Assembly (NCBI GenBank): GCA_016708875.1
Contig: JADJFA010000011.1
Span: 96,001 to 160,000, forward strand
Length of the DNA stretch: 64,000 nucleotides
Source: Lewinellaceae bacterium
GTDB lineage: Bacteria > Bacteroidota > Bacteroidia > Chitinophagales > Saprospiraceae
Direction of reading: 5' to 3'
Part shown: positions 33,675 through 45,200 of the stretch, in pieces
How the letters are laid out: every line of letters begins with the position of its first letter
Position numbering within the stretch: the first letter of the stretch is position 1
Translations under genes and position numbers: made by a program
The notes under the pieces: generated by a model
What the model saw: only the letters and a program-made list of their open reading frames with translations
Database searches by the model: none
Told to the model about the DNA's origin: nothing

Positions 33675-35016
33675 TCACTTCAAATTCTCAATATATTTCT
33701 TCAAGCCCTCCGCAATTTCGGTGGCGTATTGGCTCTCTTTCCCGCCCCCCACGATGGGTTGTTTGTCGGTGGGCCGAAGTGTGGGCAATTGGGCCAATGG
33801 CCCATCGAGACCCACTGTTTTGAGCAAAATTGGCATCACCAGAAAGCCTTTGCGCGGGTTGTTTTTCTGCGCGATTTCCTCCAAAAGCGGTATTGCCGGG
33901 TTGTTGGTCGCATCGTAAAAATCGGCGCTCAACAAGGGCAACACCACTTGACATTCTTCCATGGTTGTACGAATCCAGGACTCTACATCACCTTGTCCGA
34001 CGGCATGGCGGTGCTCACAAACTGGGCGGGCAGGTTGCGCAAATGCTTGAGCAGCAAGTCATATCCATCTTTGTCGGCCTTCTCGTTGTAAAGCACCAAT
34101 ACTTTGGCTTTTGGAGCTTGGCTGCTGCTGGCGGCTGCCGGACTATCTAATTTTTGGTACTCAGTGACAAGGTTTGTTACGAAGTTTTCCAGGCTGTCTT
34201 TTGGGAACTGCATTCCAAACTCGCCCTGAAAAAACACCCTTGTGTCGGCCTCGGTTGGCAGCTCGTCTTTGGTGGAGAAGGAATAAGGTTGCACATTGTC
34301 GCGCACGTTTTTATAAAGCGTATCGAGCAGGAGGCGAAGTGCCCAGTCCTCAAAATCGAAGCCTAGGAAGAGGTGGTGGCGGAAGTCTTTGAACGCATTG
34401 GTAAGCGCGTCGGGGATGCGCTCGTTCTGCTGCTCGCCCACTATTTTTTGATGTAACTGAGTTGCTGTTTGTAGGTCAGAACCAGAGATTCGGGCTTTTG
34501 GTACGCGCCGAGGAGGTTGTAAATGACCACACGCGAATCCTTTTCAAAATCAAAATTGAAACCCGTGGTGGGTTTGTACCAGTTGTAATAATCGGTGTGG
34601 TAGGCCTGCGCTATCTGGTCGTAAAGCTTTGTTACAAAGTTGTCGGGCGTGGTATTGATGACGATACGGAATTTCAAATCGGTCAATTGTTCTACTGCGG
34701 GGTGGAGTTCAAACTTGTCCGCCATGTCCGTGTAGAATTTGGCCACTTCTTCCTGTAACACATTGTCGGTAGAGCGGTTTTGGATCCGCAGGAGGCTGGC
34801 CACGTAGGGCAGGTTGCAATCTTCGTCGGCGCCAAATTGCAGGTCGTATTTGTCGGCCAAATGCCGGGCGCAAAGGTCCGTGATGGGCTGCCAATTCCCA
34901 TCCTTGTCTTTGGCGGCTAAAGCGGCGGGGCCAAGGAAAAGCACACAGCTTCCTTCTTTGACCTTTCGGGCAATGTTCTGGTAAAGTTCGGCGGGCGAGG
35001 ATGAAGGAGTAGGCAT
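33675..35016 (-). CDS. SIR2-like/TIR fusion protein (candidate immune effector), frameshifted
   Basis: About 447 residues once two single-base breaks are joined. Residues about 10-260 resemble a SIR2_2-type NAD-binding domain: CVLFLGPAALAAKD (in place of the GxGxS loop), VINTTPDNFVTK (for the TTNYD motif at 122-126), VIYNLLGAYQKPESLVLT (for the LHG...VLT segment; the catalytic His is Leu) and HLFLGFDFEDWALRLLLDTL. Residues about 305-447 resemble a TIR domain: KVLVLYNEKADKDGYDLLL, VESWIRTTMEECQVVLPLLS, ADFYD, LLEEIAQ, FLVMPILLKTVGL, and KQPIVGGG. Breaks: a T6 run at 34444-34449 (YIKK/IVGEQQ) and near 33991 (MPSDK/GDVESW). ATG at 35016. SIR2 and TIR domains of phage-defence systems deplete NAD+; a role here is inferred. 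Confidence 0.75.
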
Positions 35017-35132
35017 GTGAATGCGGAGTATCCGACAAAGGTAGAAAAACTACGTTTGGTTATGCCCTGCTGTTGATTTGTGTTTTGTATAGGATGATCA
35101 GGATTTGGCGAGATTAGTGTGCTCAAAACCTA

Positions 35133-35486
35133 TTAGTGTAATACAATTGCATTATCCAAGTGCAATTCAATCAAATCGTGGCTTTCCAGCAGTAATGCGA
35201 GACTTTCAGCCTGTGTTTCAAATAAATGTTTCATGTCGCGCAATTTCAAGTTCCCGACTTTGACCATCACCAATTTTGGTGGCTTGCGGTCCAAAAGAAA
35301 CGAATTATAGAAATCCGTGTCCTTTGAAATCACAACAGCACCCTTTTTTGCAGCCTCTTCAGACAGCCAACCATCGCTGGTGGCATTACCCAAAGGAAAA
35401 TCTGTCGTGTGTAAGGCCGTATGACCGAGTGCTCGAAAGTATTTACAAAGCGATTTGGGCAGGTGAGCGTCAATAATGAAAATCAT
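35133..35486 (-). CDS. DUF5615 PIN-like toxin
   Basis: A 117-residue PIN-like protein of the DUF5615 (Mut7-C-like) family. The N-terminus IFIIDAHLPKSLCKYFRALGH contains the first acidic ligand and the LP motif of the family, and VVISKDTDFYN carries the second acidic pair. KLVMVKVGNLK is the typical third strand. These proteins are toxins of pairs with DUF433 antitoxins. Its ATG overlaps the DUF433 stop codon (ATGA). Confidence 0.88.
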   Translation of the reverse strand: MIFIIDAHLPKSLCKYFRALGHTALHTTDFPLGNATSDGWLSEEAAKKGAVVISKDTDFYNSFLLDRKPPKLVMVKVGNLKLRDMKHLFETQAESLALLLESHDLIELHLDNAIVLH

Positions 35487-35728
35487 GCAGCAATTGGGTA
35501 GACGTACACGCTTTTGGTTTTAATAGCTTGTGCTGCAAAAGCCAAACAGGCTAGAATATCTTCCGACTCAAGGTCAGAAAATTCAGCGAGTATATCTTCT
35601 ATGGTATCGCCTGCTGCCAAATATTCCAAAATGCTTTCCACGGGATAACGAAGCCCTCTGATTATTGGCTTCCCATGACAAATGGCAGGGTCAATAGTGA
35701 TTCGACGAAGCAATAAGGAGAAGTCCAT
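35483..35728 (-). CDS. DUF433 antitoxin
   Basis: An 81-residue protein of the DUF433 family, a winged-helix antitoxin. ITIDPAICHGKPIIRGLRYPVESILEYLAAGDTIEDIL is the complete family signature. It is upstream of, and overlaps by 4 nt, the DUF5615 gene, the standard order for this pair. Start ATG at 35728. Confidence 0.92.
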   Translation of the reverse strand: MDFSLLLRRITIDPAICHGKPIIRGLRYPVESILEYLAAGDTIEDILAEFSDLESEDILACLAFAAQAIKTKSVYVYPIAA

Positions 35729-35892
35729 AATTTGTGGTGATGTGTTTTGCTACAAAAGAAGCGGGCAAGTGAACTAAAATCGCAGCCATCATTTTCATGC
35801 AAAGTTAAATGGTTTCTCCCAAAAAACAGCCCGCCCCCACGATTCAAAATCGTAGGGGCGAACCATTGATAATATCTAATTATCCCAATATC

Positions 35893-38097
35893 TCAATCCT
35901 CCTCTCTCCTATTCCTAACATTCGCTCCCCCATCTACTCTCACCGTACTCTGCCCCGTTGAAATTACCAGCGCATCGTCCTTGGCAAAAACCCGGGCGCG
36001 AGCATTGTCGGAAGCAGAAACTTCCACACGGTCGGCGGTCCAGTTAGTCGCCTCCAGCACTGAGTTGTCACTCAGGCTCGCATCAATAAAATTGCCTTTA
36101 CCCGTCAGATCGAGCGATGCCTTGCCCGAGAGCGCGATATTGAACTCATTAGAAACATCTATGTATGCTTTGATCTTGCTATTGCCGCTAGCCGTTATGC
36201 TGGATTGGCCTTCGTCGAAACCCCGGATCGTGATCTCGCCAGTGTTATCTGCATGCAGCGAAGTAAACGTGGGTGTTTGAATCATAATCTTCACCGCACC
36301 ATTGGTCGTTTTCCCATTGGTTGTGAACGTGATTTTATCCCCTGTCTGGATTTTTTGAACCTTGTCTTTCTCTCCGTTCGGACCTTCTATTTCCACCCGA
36401 AAATCTTCGCCTTGGCGGATTTCCGTGGTAAAATCACCTTCCAGGATAAAATTCTCGTAGTTGCGGTCGGAGCGATAGCCTTTGTCGCCCATGTTTGGGC
36501 AATCTGCGCAGACCAGGCCTTTATTGCCCATGCGGAATACTTTGCCGGGGCGGCGCGAGATGTAATTATTGTCGTTCACATCGTCGTATTCGTCCAGGTC
36601 AGCGCCAGCATACTCATGGATGGTCTCGTCAAAAGTGATACTTTTTCCAACAGGTACTTCTATGTTAATCCGTACCCTTTGGCCCCGCCATTTTTCTCCT
36701 TTTGCAACGGAGTAAGCGGTAGGCACCTGAAGCGAATTGCCCGAAAACGTAGCTGAATAGCCCACCCGGTCGGCATTTTCCTGCGCACTTAGGCTGGAAG
36801 AACCTTGGGATTTAATGATCTGGGTGCAATGGTATGCTTCGTCGCGACTTGGGATTACGCGGATTTCAAGCGGGCAGCGCATTAGCATCCCATTGTCGTC
36901 GATACGTATCCCGTCTTCTTCAAAATTGAAGTCGTTTTGGTTGTGGTACCTGCCACCCAACAAGTCAGCCACTGCTTCCACCCTCAAAGTGTCATTTCGG
37001 AGCGCTGAGAGATCAATATTCTTAGAAATTGAGCCAGATTGGCTGTATTCCTTTATCCCGAAAGGCAGCATGGAAAAGGCCGTGATCACGCTCAGAATAA
37101 ACAAGCCCGTTAATGTCCTATTTACCCACCCTGGCGTACGGGTTTTGAACAAAATCCTTGAAAAAAACAGCACAAGCGCGATTGCCGGTATGCCCAACAG
37201 GAAAAATAAGTTGATGACCCCAAACCAGGTCCAGCCGGAAGAGAAGGGACTAAAATACTCCAGATACGGCGCTCCGATGAACAATCCCATGATGCTACCG
37301 ATCCAACCTGCCGCCAATGCAATAAGCAGCGCGATACCGATAAGTATAGCAATCAGAGCCGCAAATTTGGCGACAAAGCGCAGCAAAAGCCCAAATGCTT
37401 GTCCGATGGCGGTCACCCCAGTGCTCATGGCGTTTTGCGCACCCGAGCTGCCTTTGCGGGCGGCATCACCACTGAACTCGTTCACCTTTTTGCCCAAACG
37501 GTCAAAGCCGTCTTCCACCTCGCGGGCAATGTTGTCCATGTTTACTTGCTCACCGCGCATGGCAAGGCGGTCGGCTGCGGTTTTGGCAGGGGCAACCAGT
37601 ATCCAGATGAGCACGTAGGCCGGCATCCAGAAACCAAAGGAAGCAAAAGCCAACAGCACAAAAATCAAGCGCATCCAAACCGGGTCTTGTATACCGAAGT
37701 AAGCCGAAAGGCCAGAGCAGACACCTGCCACCACAGCGTCGTCCTCGTCGCGGAAAAGGCGTTTTCCAGTACGAACAGCAGCCTTTCCACTTTTTTTACT
37801 GCTACTGCTACTGCCACTGGAACTACCACTGGCATCCTCTCCGCCAAAATCCTCAGGCTTCCCCATGATAGCCACGGCGGCTTCGGCATCGGGTAACATT
37901 ACGATGGTTCGCGACCCCATTTCCTGGCTAATCAGTTCGCCAAGTCGGGCTTCGATATCGCCAATGATTTCATCACGGCCCTCGCTTTCGCTGAACCGTC
38001 GGCGAATGCTATCCAGGTAGCCCGAAAGGTACTCGTAGGCATCGTCGTCTATGGTGAGGGCGTAGCCGCCCAGATTGATATTCAGAATCTTGTTCAT
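35893..38097 (-). CDS. PspC-domain membrane protein with DUF2807 head
   Basis: A 734-residue inner-membrane protein. The N-terminus MNKILNINLGGYALTIDDDAYEYL begins a short cytoplasmic domain. A Ser-rich linker (about 90-105, GSSSGSSSSS) leads to the PspC domain (about 110-185) with KRLFRDEDDAVVAGVCSGLSAYFGI and a paired helix. Three further helices follow at about 235-275, 293-315 and 328-350. The C-terminal half (about 490-734) is a DUF2807-type beta-helix (GKASLDLTGKGNFIDASLSDNS). Such proteins sense envelope stress. It is 9 bp downstream of a PadR regulator, the classic arrangement in Bacteroidota. Confidence 0.92.
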   Translation of the reverse strand: MNKILNINLGGYALTIDDDAYEYLSGYLDSIRRRFSESEGRDEIIGDIEARLGELISQEMGSRTIVMLPDAEAAVAIMGKPEDFGGEDASGSSSGSSSSSKKSGKAAVRTGKRLFRDEDDAVVAGVCSGLSAYFGIQDPVWMRLIFVLLAFASFGFWMPAYVLIWILVAPAKTAADRLAMRGEQVNMDNIAREVEDGFDRLGKKVNEFSGDAARKGSSGAQNAMSTGVTAIGQAFGLLLRFVAKFAALIAILIGIALLIALAAGWIGSIMGLFIGAPYLEYFSPFSSGWTWFGVINLFFLLGIPAIALVLFFSRILFKTRTPGWVNRTLTGLFILSVITAFSMLPFGIKEYSQSGSISKNIDLSALRNDTLRVEAVADLLGGRYHNQNDFNFEEDGIRIDDNGMLMRCPLEIRVIPSRDEAYHCTQIIKSQGSSSLSAQENADRVGYSATFSGNSLQVPTAYSVAKGEKWRGQRVRINIEVPVGKSITFDETIHEYAGADLDEYDDVNDNNYISRRPGKVFRMGNKGLVCADCPNMGDKGYRSDRNYENFILEGDFTTEIRQGEDFRVEIEGPNGEKDKVQKIQTGDKITFTTNGKTTNGAVKIMIQTPTFTSLHADNTGEITIRGFDEGQSSITASGNSKIKAYIDVSNEFNIALSGKASLDLTGKGNFIDASLSDNSVLEATNWTADRVEVSASDNARARVFAKDDALVISTGQSTVRVDGGANVRNRREED

Positions 38098-38106
38098 TGC
38101 TTTATG

Positions 38107-38610
38107 TTAGTTGTTGGTTGTCGGTTTATCCGCCGTAGCCTTCTCGTCCGCCGAAGTTTCAACGGAGGAGGGGGCGGAGGCAGATGAATCTTCTTGTTTA
38201 TCGTTGGCGGAGGCGGATGAATCATCTAATGAAGCCTCCGTCGGAGCACTTGGTTCAGTTTTTCGAGTCTTTTTCGCTGCTGGCGGTTTGCCGACCGTCT
38301 GCGCTACGGAATGCACGAGTTGATTCCAACTGCTGCTGAGGACTTCCAGAAATTGCCGTCCCAGGTCCGTGATTTTGAAATACTTGCGTGGAGGACCTTC
38401 GCTGCTTTCACGCCAGGTATAGTCCAACAGGCCGTCATTTTTCAGACGAGTCAGAAGTGGGTAGAGTGTGCCTTCCACCACAATCAGATCATTGGCTTTT
38501 AGCCGATCAACAATTGTTTTGGGATACACCTCATCCTCTTCGATGATGCTAAGGATGCACAATTCCAGCACCCCCTTGCGCATCTGCGCTTTTGCATTTT
38601 CGATATCCAT
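38107..38610 (-). CDS. PadR-family transcriptional regulator with long acidic tail
   Basis: A 167-residue regulator. The first 100 residues are the PadR winged helix (QMRKGVLELCILSIIEEDEVYPKTIVDRLKANDLIVVEGTLYPLLTRLKNDGLLDYTWRESSEGPPRKYFKIT shows helix, wing and the Y-P-L-L-x-R-L motif). The last 60 residues are a disordered Ser/Ala/Asp tail, unusual for PadR, encoded by repeats of GGAGGCGGA/GATGAATC words. It probably controls the PspC-like gene directly downstream. ATG at 38610. Confidence 0.9.
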   Translation of the reverse strand: MDIENAKAQMRKGVLELCILSIIEEDEVYPKTIVDRLKANDLIVVEGTLYPLLTRLKNDGLLDYTWRESSEGPPRKYFKITDLGRQFLEVLSSSWNQLVHSVAQTVGKPPAAKKTRKTEPSAPTEASLDDSSASANDKQEDSSASAPSSVETSADEKATADKPTTNN

Positions 38611-38637
38611 AATTTTTACATTGTTCAGATAAGTGTA

Positions 38638-38687
38638 GCGCGAAATTCATTGCGCCATACATTTTGAGTGTAATGCGCGAAATTTAC
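38638..38687. promoter_or_regulatory. Direct repeats upstream of padR, candidate operator
   Basis: GCGCGAAATTCAT (38638-38650) and GCGCGAAATTTAC (38675-38687) are near-identical direct repeats 37 bp apart, just upstream of the padR start. Between them CATTGCGCC and GTAATGCGC form inverted halves. PadR proteins often bind such sites, but this is inference. Confidence 0.3.
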
Positions 38688-39037
38688 TTCGCTGGTTTCC
38701 GGTTGAGTACAAGTGAGTCAAGGTCCCGAATCATCTTGTCGTCTTTTTCAAATTGGTTTTTCTTGCGCATCAGCTTCGGACTCAAACTGATAATGCTGGG
38801 AGAGAGCAGTGGTTCGCCCCCCTTAGGCTGGGTAGTAGGAACCTGCTCTGCTGCCGCCAAACCTGTGAGCACAAGGGCCACGAAGGTGAAAACGGAAAGG
38901 GTAATTTTAACTTTGGGTTGCAAGCCTAATTGATGTTGACGTTGGTGATTGGGGGGGTTAAAGTCAAGGTCCTCTGTCCAGCGTCCGTTAGTAGGTGGTG
39001 CAAAGATAATGGCAGCGACAGGTTCTTTGCAATACAT
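38684..39037 (-). CDS. Small exported hypothetical protein
   Basis: 117 residues. A hydrophobic segment (KITLSVFTFVALVLTGLAAAE) follows a 44-residue charged leader, so the true start may be later than the ATG at 39037; no nearer start codon is obvious. After the membrane or signal segment the chain is short and polar (SPKLMRKKNQFEKDDKMIRDLDSLVLN). No family recognised. It is on the same strand as padR and upstream of it. Confidence 0.45.
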   Translation of the reverse strand: MYCKEPVAAIIFAPPTNGRWTEDLDFNPPNHQRQHQLGLQPKVKITLSVFTFVALVLTGLAAAEQVPTTQPKGGEPLLSPSIISLSPKLMRKKNQFEKDDKMIRDLDSLVLNRKPAK

Positions 39038-39204
39038 AGAACCTATTTTTGCCGGGTACTTTTGAAATTTTTTTTACAATATTTTTCAAATAATTGATTT
39101 AGAGTGTTTTGTGTCGAAATATTTTTTCGCATTTTTTCAAAAAAACCTCAAAGACGTCCACAGGTTTTAAAAACCTGCGAGGTTTCGGATTGCAAATTCA
39201 TGAA

Positions 39205-39240
39205 AAAGCCCCCTCCGATTCGCAAATCAGAGGGGGCTTT
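39205..39240 (-). terminator. Terminator of the giant CHU_C gene
   Basis: A 16-bp stem (AAAGCCCCCTCCGATT / AATCAGAGGGGGCTTT, one wobble) with a 4-nt loop is followed on the minus strand by TTTTTC. It is 24 bp after the stop codon. A second hairpin (CAGGTTTTAAAAACCTG) is at about 39160-39176. Confidence 0.8.
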
Positions 39241-39263
39241 ATGGAACAAAACCGGCAATTGCC

Positions 39264-42200
39264 TCAACGCACTACCGTCACATCTCCCTTTCGCTCTACC
39301 TGGAGCACACGTCCGCAAATGGCAACATCGGCCACCAAGTGCCACACCTGCACCCCTGGGTTGAAGTCCTGATTGCGGAAGATGCCGCCCCATCCGTCAG
39401 AGGTGCTGGAGGTTTCAAAAAGTTTGTTGCCCCATCTGTCAAACACTTCAAAATGAAAACTTATCAGCGTGATGCCAGCCGCAAACAAGGGCCTAAACTG
39501 GGCATTTTCCGCATCATTTGAGGATGGCATGAAAACGTTGGGTATGTACACGATATTCAAATCTTCTTCAAGATCTGACCATTGTACAAGCGCTTCTTCG
39601 CGCACTGTTTCGCATTCATCCGTCACCTCCACCCACACTGTCCCGGCTTCTGTGGCGAGGCTCGTGGCTTCGCGTCCGCCGTTCCACCAGTTGAATTGAA
39701 GCGCCGTAGTATCGCCATTCAATATCTCGACCGCAAGTTGCACGCCCACGCTGTCGCAAGGGAGCACTCCGTTGGCCAGGTGAATATCCAATTTCGGGAT
39801 GGCTGCCAGCGTGGTGTCTCGTTCAAAAACACAACCGTTAGCATCCTCGACATACACCGTGTAATTTCCTACTGTTATGCTTACAAAACGGGTACTGTCT
39901 TGAAAGTCAACATTGTCCAAAGAAAAATAGAAAGGCGCCAAACCACCAGAAACACCCGTCGCCTCCAATATTCCCGTCGCAGTATTACTGCAAGAAGGTT
40001 CAGCGTTCAGCCCAAATATTACTTCTGGAAAGGCAGACACGAATACCGTCACGGTGCTGTCGCAGCTTTCTGCATTCGTAAAGTGGAACTCTTGCGAATC
40101 ACCGGGAGCAATTTCCTCACCTGCATAGGTATACGTCGTGCCGGGGCAAACACTCACATCGAGCACATTGGTCGAAACATTTTTCTGGAATACCGTCACG
40201 GTTACCACCGAGTCGCAGCCGACATAATTGGCCAAAGTAAACTGCTGTACATCTCCAGGGTTCATTACTAGACCTTGATAAATGTAAGTCTCCCCAGGAC
40301 ACACACCCGCGCTAAATGCCGAACTGGATGTTGGCAGTGCGTTCACGCTCACTGTCACGATGGAATCACAGCCGGCAGCACTTGTCAAGTTGAAACTTTG
40401 TACATCTCCTGGGTTTAGCGTGGTGCCCTGAATAGAGGTATGTTTCACCGGGACAAACGCCCACATTCAACGCAGAACTTAGGGATGGCAACGCCGTCAC
40501 GGTCACGGTCACGATCGAATCGCAACCCGCTGGAGTTGTCAGGGTGAAATCCTGGATGGCGCCAACCGGCAGACTCGTTCCATTGTAATCCACTGTGCCA
40601 TTTGGGCAAGCCTGTAAAGTCAAGTCCGATGTGTTCGGAGGTAATGCAAAAACAGTCACAATACTAGAATCGAGGCAGCCGTCTGCATTGACCTGGGTGA
40701 TAACAAGCGTTGAACCTGCCGGAATCTGGTTTCCTTGATAATTGATAAAAGAGCCTTGACAAACGGCAGCATCCACAAAAACAACAAAATGGGGCGCTTC
40801 TGCCACCGTCACGGTTATGACAGAATCGCAGCCTACTGAATTGGTCAGGGTAAAATCCTGGGTAGTGCCAATGGGCATGTTGGTGCCGTTGTAATTTGCC
40901 GTTGAGCCAGCACATGCGCTTAAAGTGAGCGAACTCGCGGAAGTTTGCAAAGCCGACACCGTGACCGTCACGATGGAATCGCAGCCTACTGAATTGGTCA
41001 GGGTGAAATTCTGGCTTGTGCCGACAGGTATGTTGGTACCATTGTAATTGGCTGTTCCTCCCGGACATGCGCTCAGTGTAAGCGAATTGGAAGAAGTCGG
41101 CAAAGCCACCACACTTACCACTAGAGTCGAATCGCAGCCCTGCGCAGAGGTCAGTAAGAATGTTTGCGAACCGCCCACCGAGATGTTAGTGCCGTTGTAG
41201 GTGGCAAAACCTCCAGGACACGCAGTCAATTGTAACGTCCCAAATGCCTGACAGCCAAAGTGCAACAGAAAATCTGCATCGCCTACTACGTCACAGCCTG
41301 AAAGCGTCGTCTGGTCATTTCCAATAACGATTGACCAACCGGGTGGCAGCGAAAATGGGTCAACCGAGAAGGTGTAGTTGGTAGAAAGTACGTTCGTTAG
41401 CGCGAAATCGCCGTTTACCCCTGAGGTTTCCGCATCATACAATGTTCCATTTTGATACACCACCACCGTCACACCCGAAAGCAGGGTGTCAGCAGGGTCA
41501 ATCAGTCCGTTGTTGTTCACATCCGACCACACCTGGCCCAGAATGTTCCCATAACCTGTAAACAAGTTGAGCGACAATGGATCGCTCTCGGCGGAACAAC
41601 CAAAAATGTCGGTCAATTCAGCCCAATAGGTGCCGCTTTGTTGTGCGATAAAATTGGCCGAAGTCGCTCCGGGAATGGGGTTGCCATCCAAATACCATTG
41701 CCACGAAATGATATTGGGCAAGTTGGGGATACAAAGCGTGTCAGGACTGCAGCGGGTGTGGCAGCCTGCCGGGATACTGCTCACTTGCGGACCAGGAAGT
41801 ATGGGCTGCACATTGCTTTTTGCCTCGCAACCAAATTCATTGATGACACGGAGATAGTAACTACCCGGATCTTCTGTAGTGAGTGTTGTGCCGCTCGCCC
41901 CAGTATTCCAGAAAAACTGCCAGTTGGGCGGAGTCGGGCCGAAGTAGTTTATAATGTTTGGATCGCCTGCGCAGAATGTTTGGCTGCCGATAAAAAATCC
42001 CGTCGGAACTGGGTTCACCGTCACTAAAAACGGGTCAGAAACAGCGGTGCAACCCGTGCTCAGGCTTGTCACCGTCACTGAATAAAGATGGGAACCGACA
42101 GACAAGAGCGTATTTCGGGCGTCGGTGAAAAACACAACCTGGTCAATGCCATTGCCCCCCGACCATGTATAAGTGCCTGCTCCGTTGCTAATGGCCTGCA

Positions 42201-45200
42201 AAGCCAAATCCTCGCCTTCACAAATCGTCACGGTTGGGTATGCATTGGCAATTACTTGGCCCAATTCATTGAACAGCAAAGCTTTAATCAAAGCGTCTGG
42301 CGCCGGGTTTATTTCTACATTTACCGCAGGCGGCGAATAAGTGCAGCCGTTCGCGTCAGTAAGGGTAACCTTGTATGAGCCTTCCTCCCCTGTGGTTAGC
42401 GTTTGCGTAGTAGTGTTGCTGCCATCCGACCAAAGGTATGAAACCGCGCCAGCAGGGGCTGTGAGCGTGATGTTGCTGCCCTCACAAATCGGTCCGGGGC
42501 TGGCGGGGCTGATGTTGCCGCTTAATGCGCTGGGTTGCAACGTGATATTGCTTGTAAATGTAGCGGCGCAGCCGTACACATTGACTGAAGTGGCTATCAC
42601 GGTATAAGTGCCCGCAGGGAAACTATGGTACACTGTGTTCCCCATCGCATCGTTGGAAGGGCCAGACGCCGGGTCTCCAAAATCCCAACTTAGTTCTATA
42701 ATGTCCGGGTTTGGAGTTGCTGCAAATTCGAGGGCATTGCCTGCGCATCTGGCTGCGGGATCTGCAAAGACGGGTGGGTCAGAATCAGGTATTTCAATCT
42801 GTTTTGAGACACTAGAGGTACAACCGCTTCCGGAGGTTATGGTAAGATTAACCCCATAAATTCCAGCAGGAGAAAAAGCGTGGGAAGGGTCTTCCAAACT
42901 TGAAATATTGTTCACCCCGGATGCTGGGTCGCCAAAATTCCAGGTATAGTTGGTGATGTTGGCTTCGGGCAAGAGTTCACTTCGATTTTCAAAATCGGTC
43001 ATCGCTCCGGGGCAAGCAATCTGGGCATCAAAACGCGCTACAGCCTCCACGTCAACCGAATCAAGTGCGTTGCAAAAAGAGCCGTCCGAAAATTGCACTA
43101 GGACTGCCACAATATACTTGCCCGCGTTGGGATATACAAAACTTGGGTTATCACCAGTGGCTGTGCCAATTATTGCCCCGCCGGAAATCCCTGTTGTCCA
43201 TTGAGCACTGCCAGGCACATAAAGCCCTGTGTAATCGTTCAATACAATTACAAATGAATCACAGCGTGGAGTCAAATCTGGCACGCATTGAATCACACCC
43301 GGAGGGCACAATGGGCCGCCACTACAAACCGTACATACTGGCCCACCACCGCTGCCGCAATCTTCAAAAATCACGATTGGCCCAGCCGATGCGGTACATC
43401 CATTTGAGTTCGTGGCTTGTACTGTGTAAATTCCATATTGATTGGAAAAATGGGTAGTTCCCGTTGCTCCGCCAATCAGGTTGCCATCTCGGAACCATTG
43501 GTAAGTATAGTTCGCGTCCGTATTGGTCAAAGCAGTAAGGGAAACCGTATAGGAGTTGTTGCAAAAGCCCGTTGGGTCGGCAGTCGTGAGCGATACATCC
43601 GGGGCATCCCAACTTTCTATAGTAAATACCGATGCGCCTGCGCAACCGTTTGCGTCAATGACATCAATAGAATAAACGCCTTCGCCCAAAGTGGTGGTCG
43701 CGGCATTACTCAAAATCACCCCTGATTCGTTTTTCCAAATATAATTTGAGTAAGGTGAGGCGGTCTGAACCAAAGCCGTCGCACCAGGGCATAGCCCGGC
43801 TGGGTACTGCGGCACAGGGTCAGGATTGGTCAAAACCGTAACTGGAAGTTGCGCACTCTCGTTGCATACAGACACCGTTATCACATGGCCACCAGGCTGG
43901 TTCCAAAAGATTTCTACATTGTTCGTGCCTTGCCCGTCAGCGATCGCCCCGGCCGTTGGAGGGCTTATACTCCATTGAATGTCAACATTTTGAAGGTTCA
44001 GCATGGAGTAACTGCCCTTAGAATCTTCACAAACAACCGGGGTTCCGGAAAGGGTAGGCGCGGCAATGCGTGTCGCAACCAAACCCACGGTGTCAGAGAG
44101 ACATCCGAGACCATCACTGCTCACCTGGGCAGCCGTGAGCCAATATGGTCCGGTATTTCCCCAGGTCACGTTAAGCGGGTTGCCAGCTAATGTTTGTGGT
44201 GCTCCTGCGCCGTTTTGTAGGGTCCAACGAATGTTTGATCCTACTGGCAACCCTGTGGCTTCGTAGGTATAAGCTGTTCCGGGACAAATATTCGTTTCAC
44301 CTGAAATCCCTGTAGGGTCAGCGGGAAGAGCACGAACGCTGATCGCCCAATCGGCGCCATTCGAACAGGTTTGGTTCGCATCGGCAGGAGTTGCCCAAAG
44401 CCGATAAACGCCGGGGCCGCTCAGGAACGGAATGTTCGGGGTACTCGTGGCTGCTGGCGAAGTCCAAGCCGTGCTGCCATTGGGTGCCGTGAGGGTCCAG
44501 TTGCAGAGAATGGGCGAGTTGTCGTAGTTCAACAAGGAGCTAAAACTACCACTCGCATCCTGACAAAGTTCTATAGGGCCGTTGATTGAAAAGGACGAAA
44601 GAATACGCACGTGAATTAAATCCGCGCCTCCACAACCCAGATAGCAGTTGGTGTACTGGACATACAGGGAATGGTCCGCCAAAGGGGCCGGGTTTGGCGA
44701 AGTGCTCCAGTCCACCGTAACGCGGTTGGTTCCTTGTCCGTCCACGATGATACCTCCCGTAGGCAAGGACCACACAAATCCCGTTCCGCCAAAGGGTGCA
44801 ATGGTATAAACCTCCGTGGCGCCAGGGCAGACACGTTCTTCTCCCCGTATTTGTGCATTATTTGTAATAATCGGAATTTCGATCACTCCAGCCAAGGGGC
44901 AGGCTGCGCCAGAACAAGGCGCTGCCCCCAAAGTAATAGTACCGATTGGACCGCTGTTCCATTGGACAGAGATCGTGTCGGACGTAGGTGTCCCGCCATT
45001 GAGCACCGTGCCTTCACTACTTACGCTCCACGAAAAAGGCGCGCAAGCATTGGATGCAGTATAGGTGACCGTTTCTCCCGGGCAAATGGTGGACACACAA
45101 TCGAGCGTGGGGGCTTGGGCATCAAGGACTTCCACATCCATCGTGGTGGTATCTGCACAGAGGCAATTGCTGCGGGCGATCAACCGAACGGTGTGGGTGC

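Noticed and set aside
39044..39240. Possible small RNA with promoter TATTTTTG (39044-39051) and hairpin
   Set aside because: The hairpin has its T-run on the minus strand, fitting the giant gene's terminator; no independent support for a plus-strand transcript.
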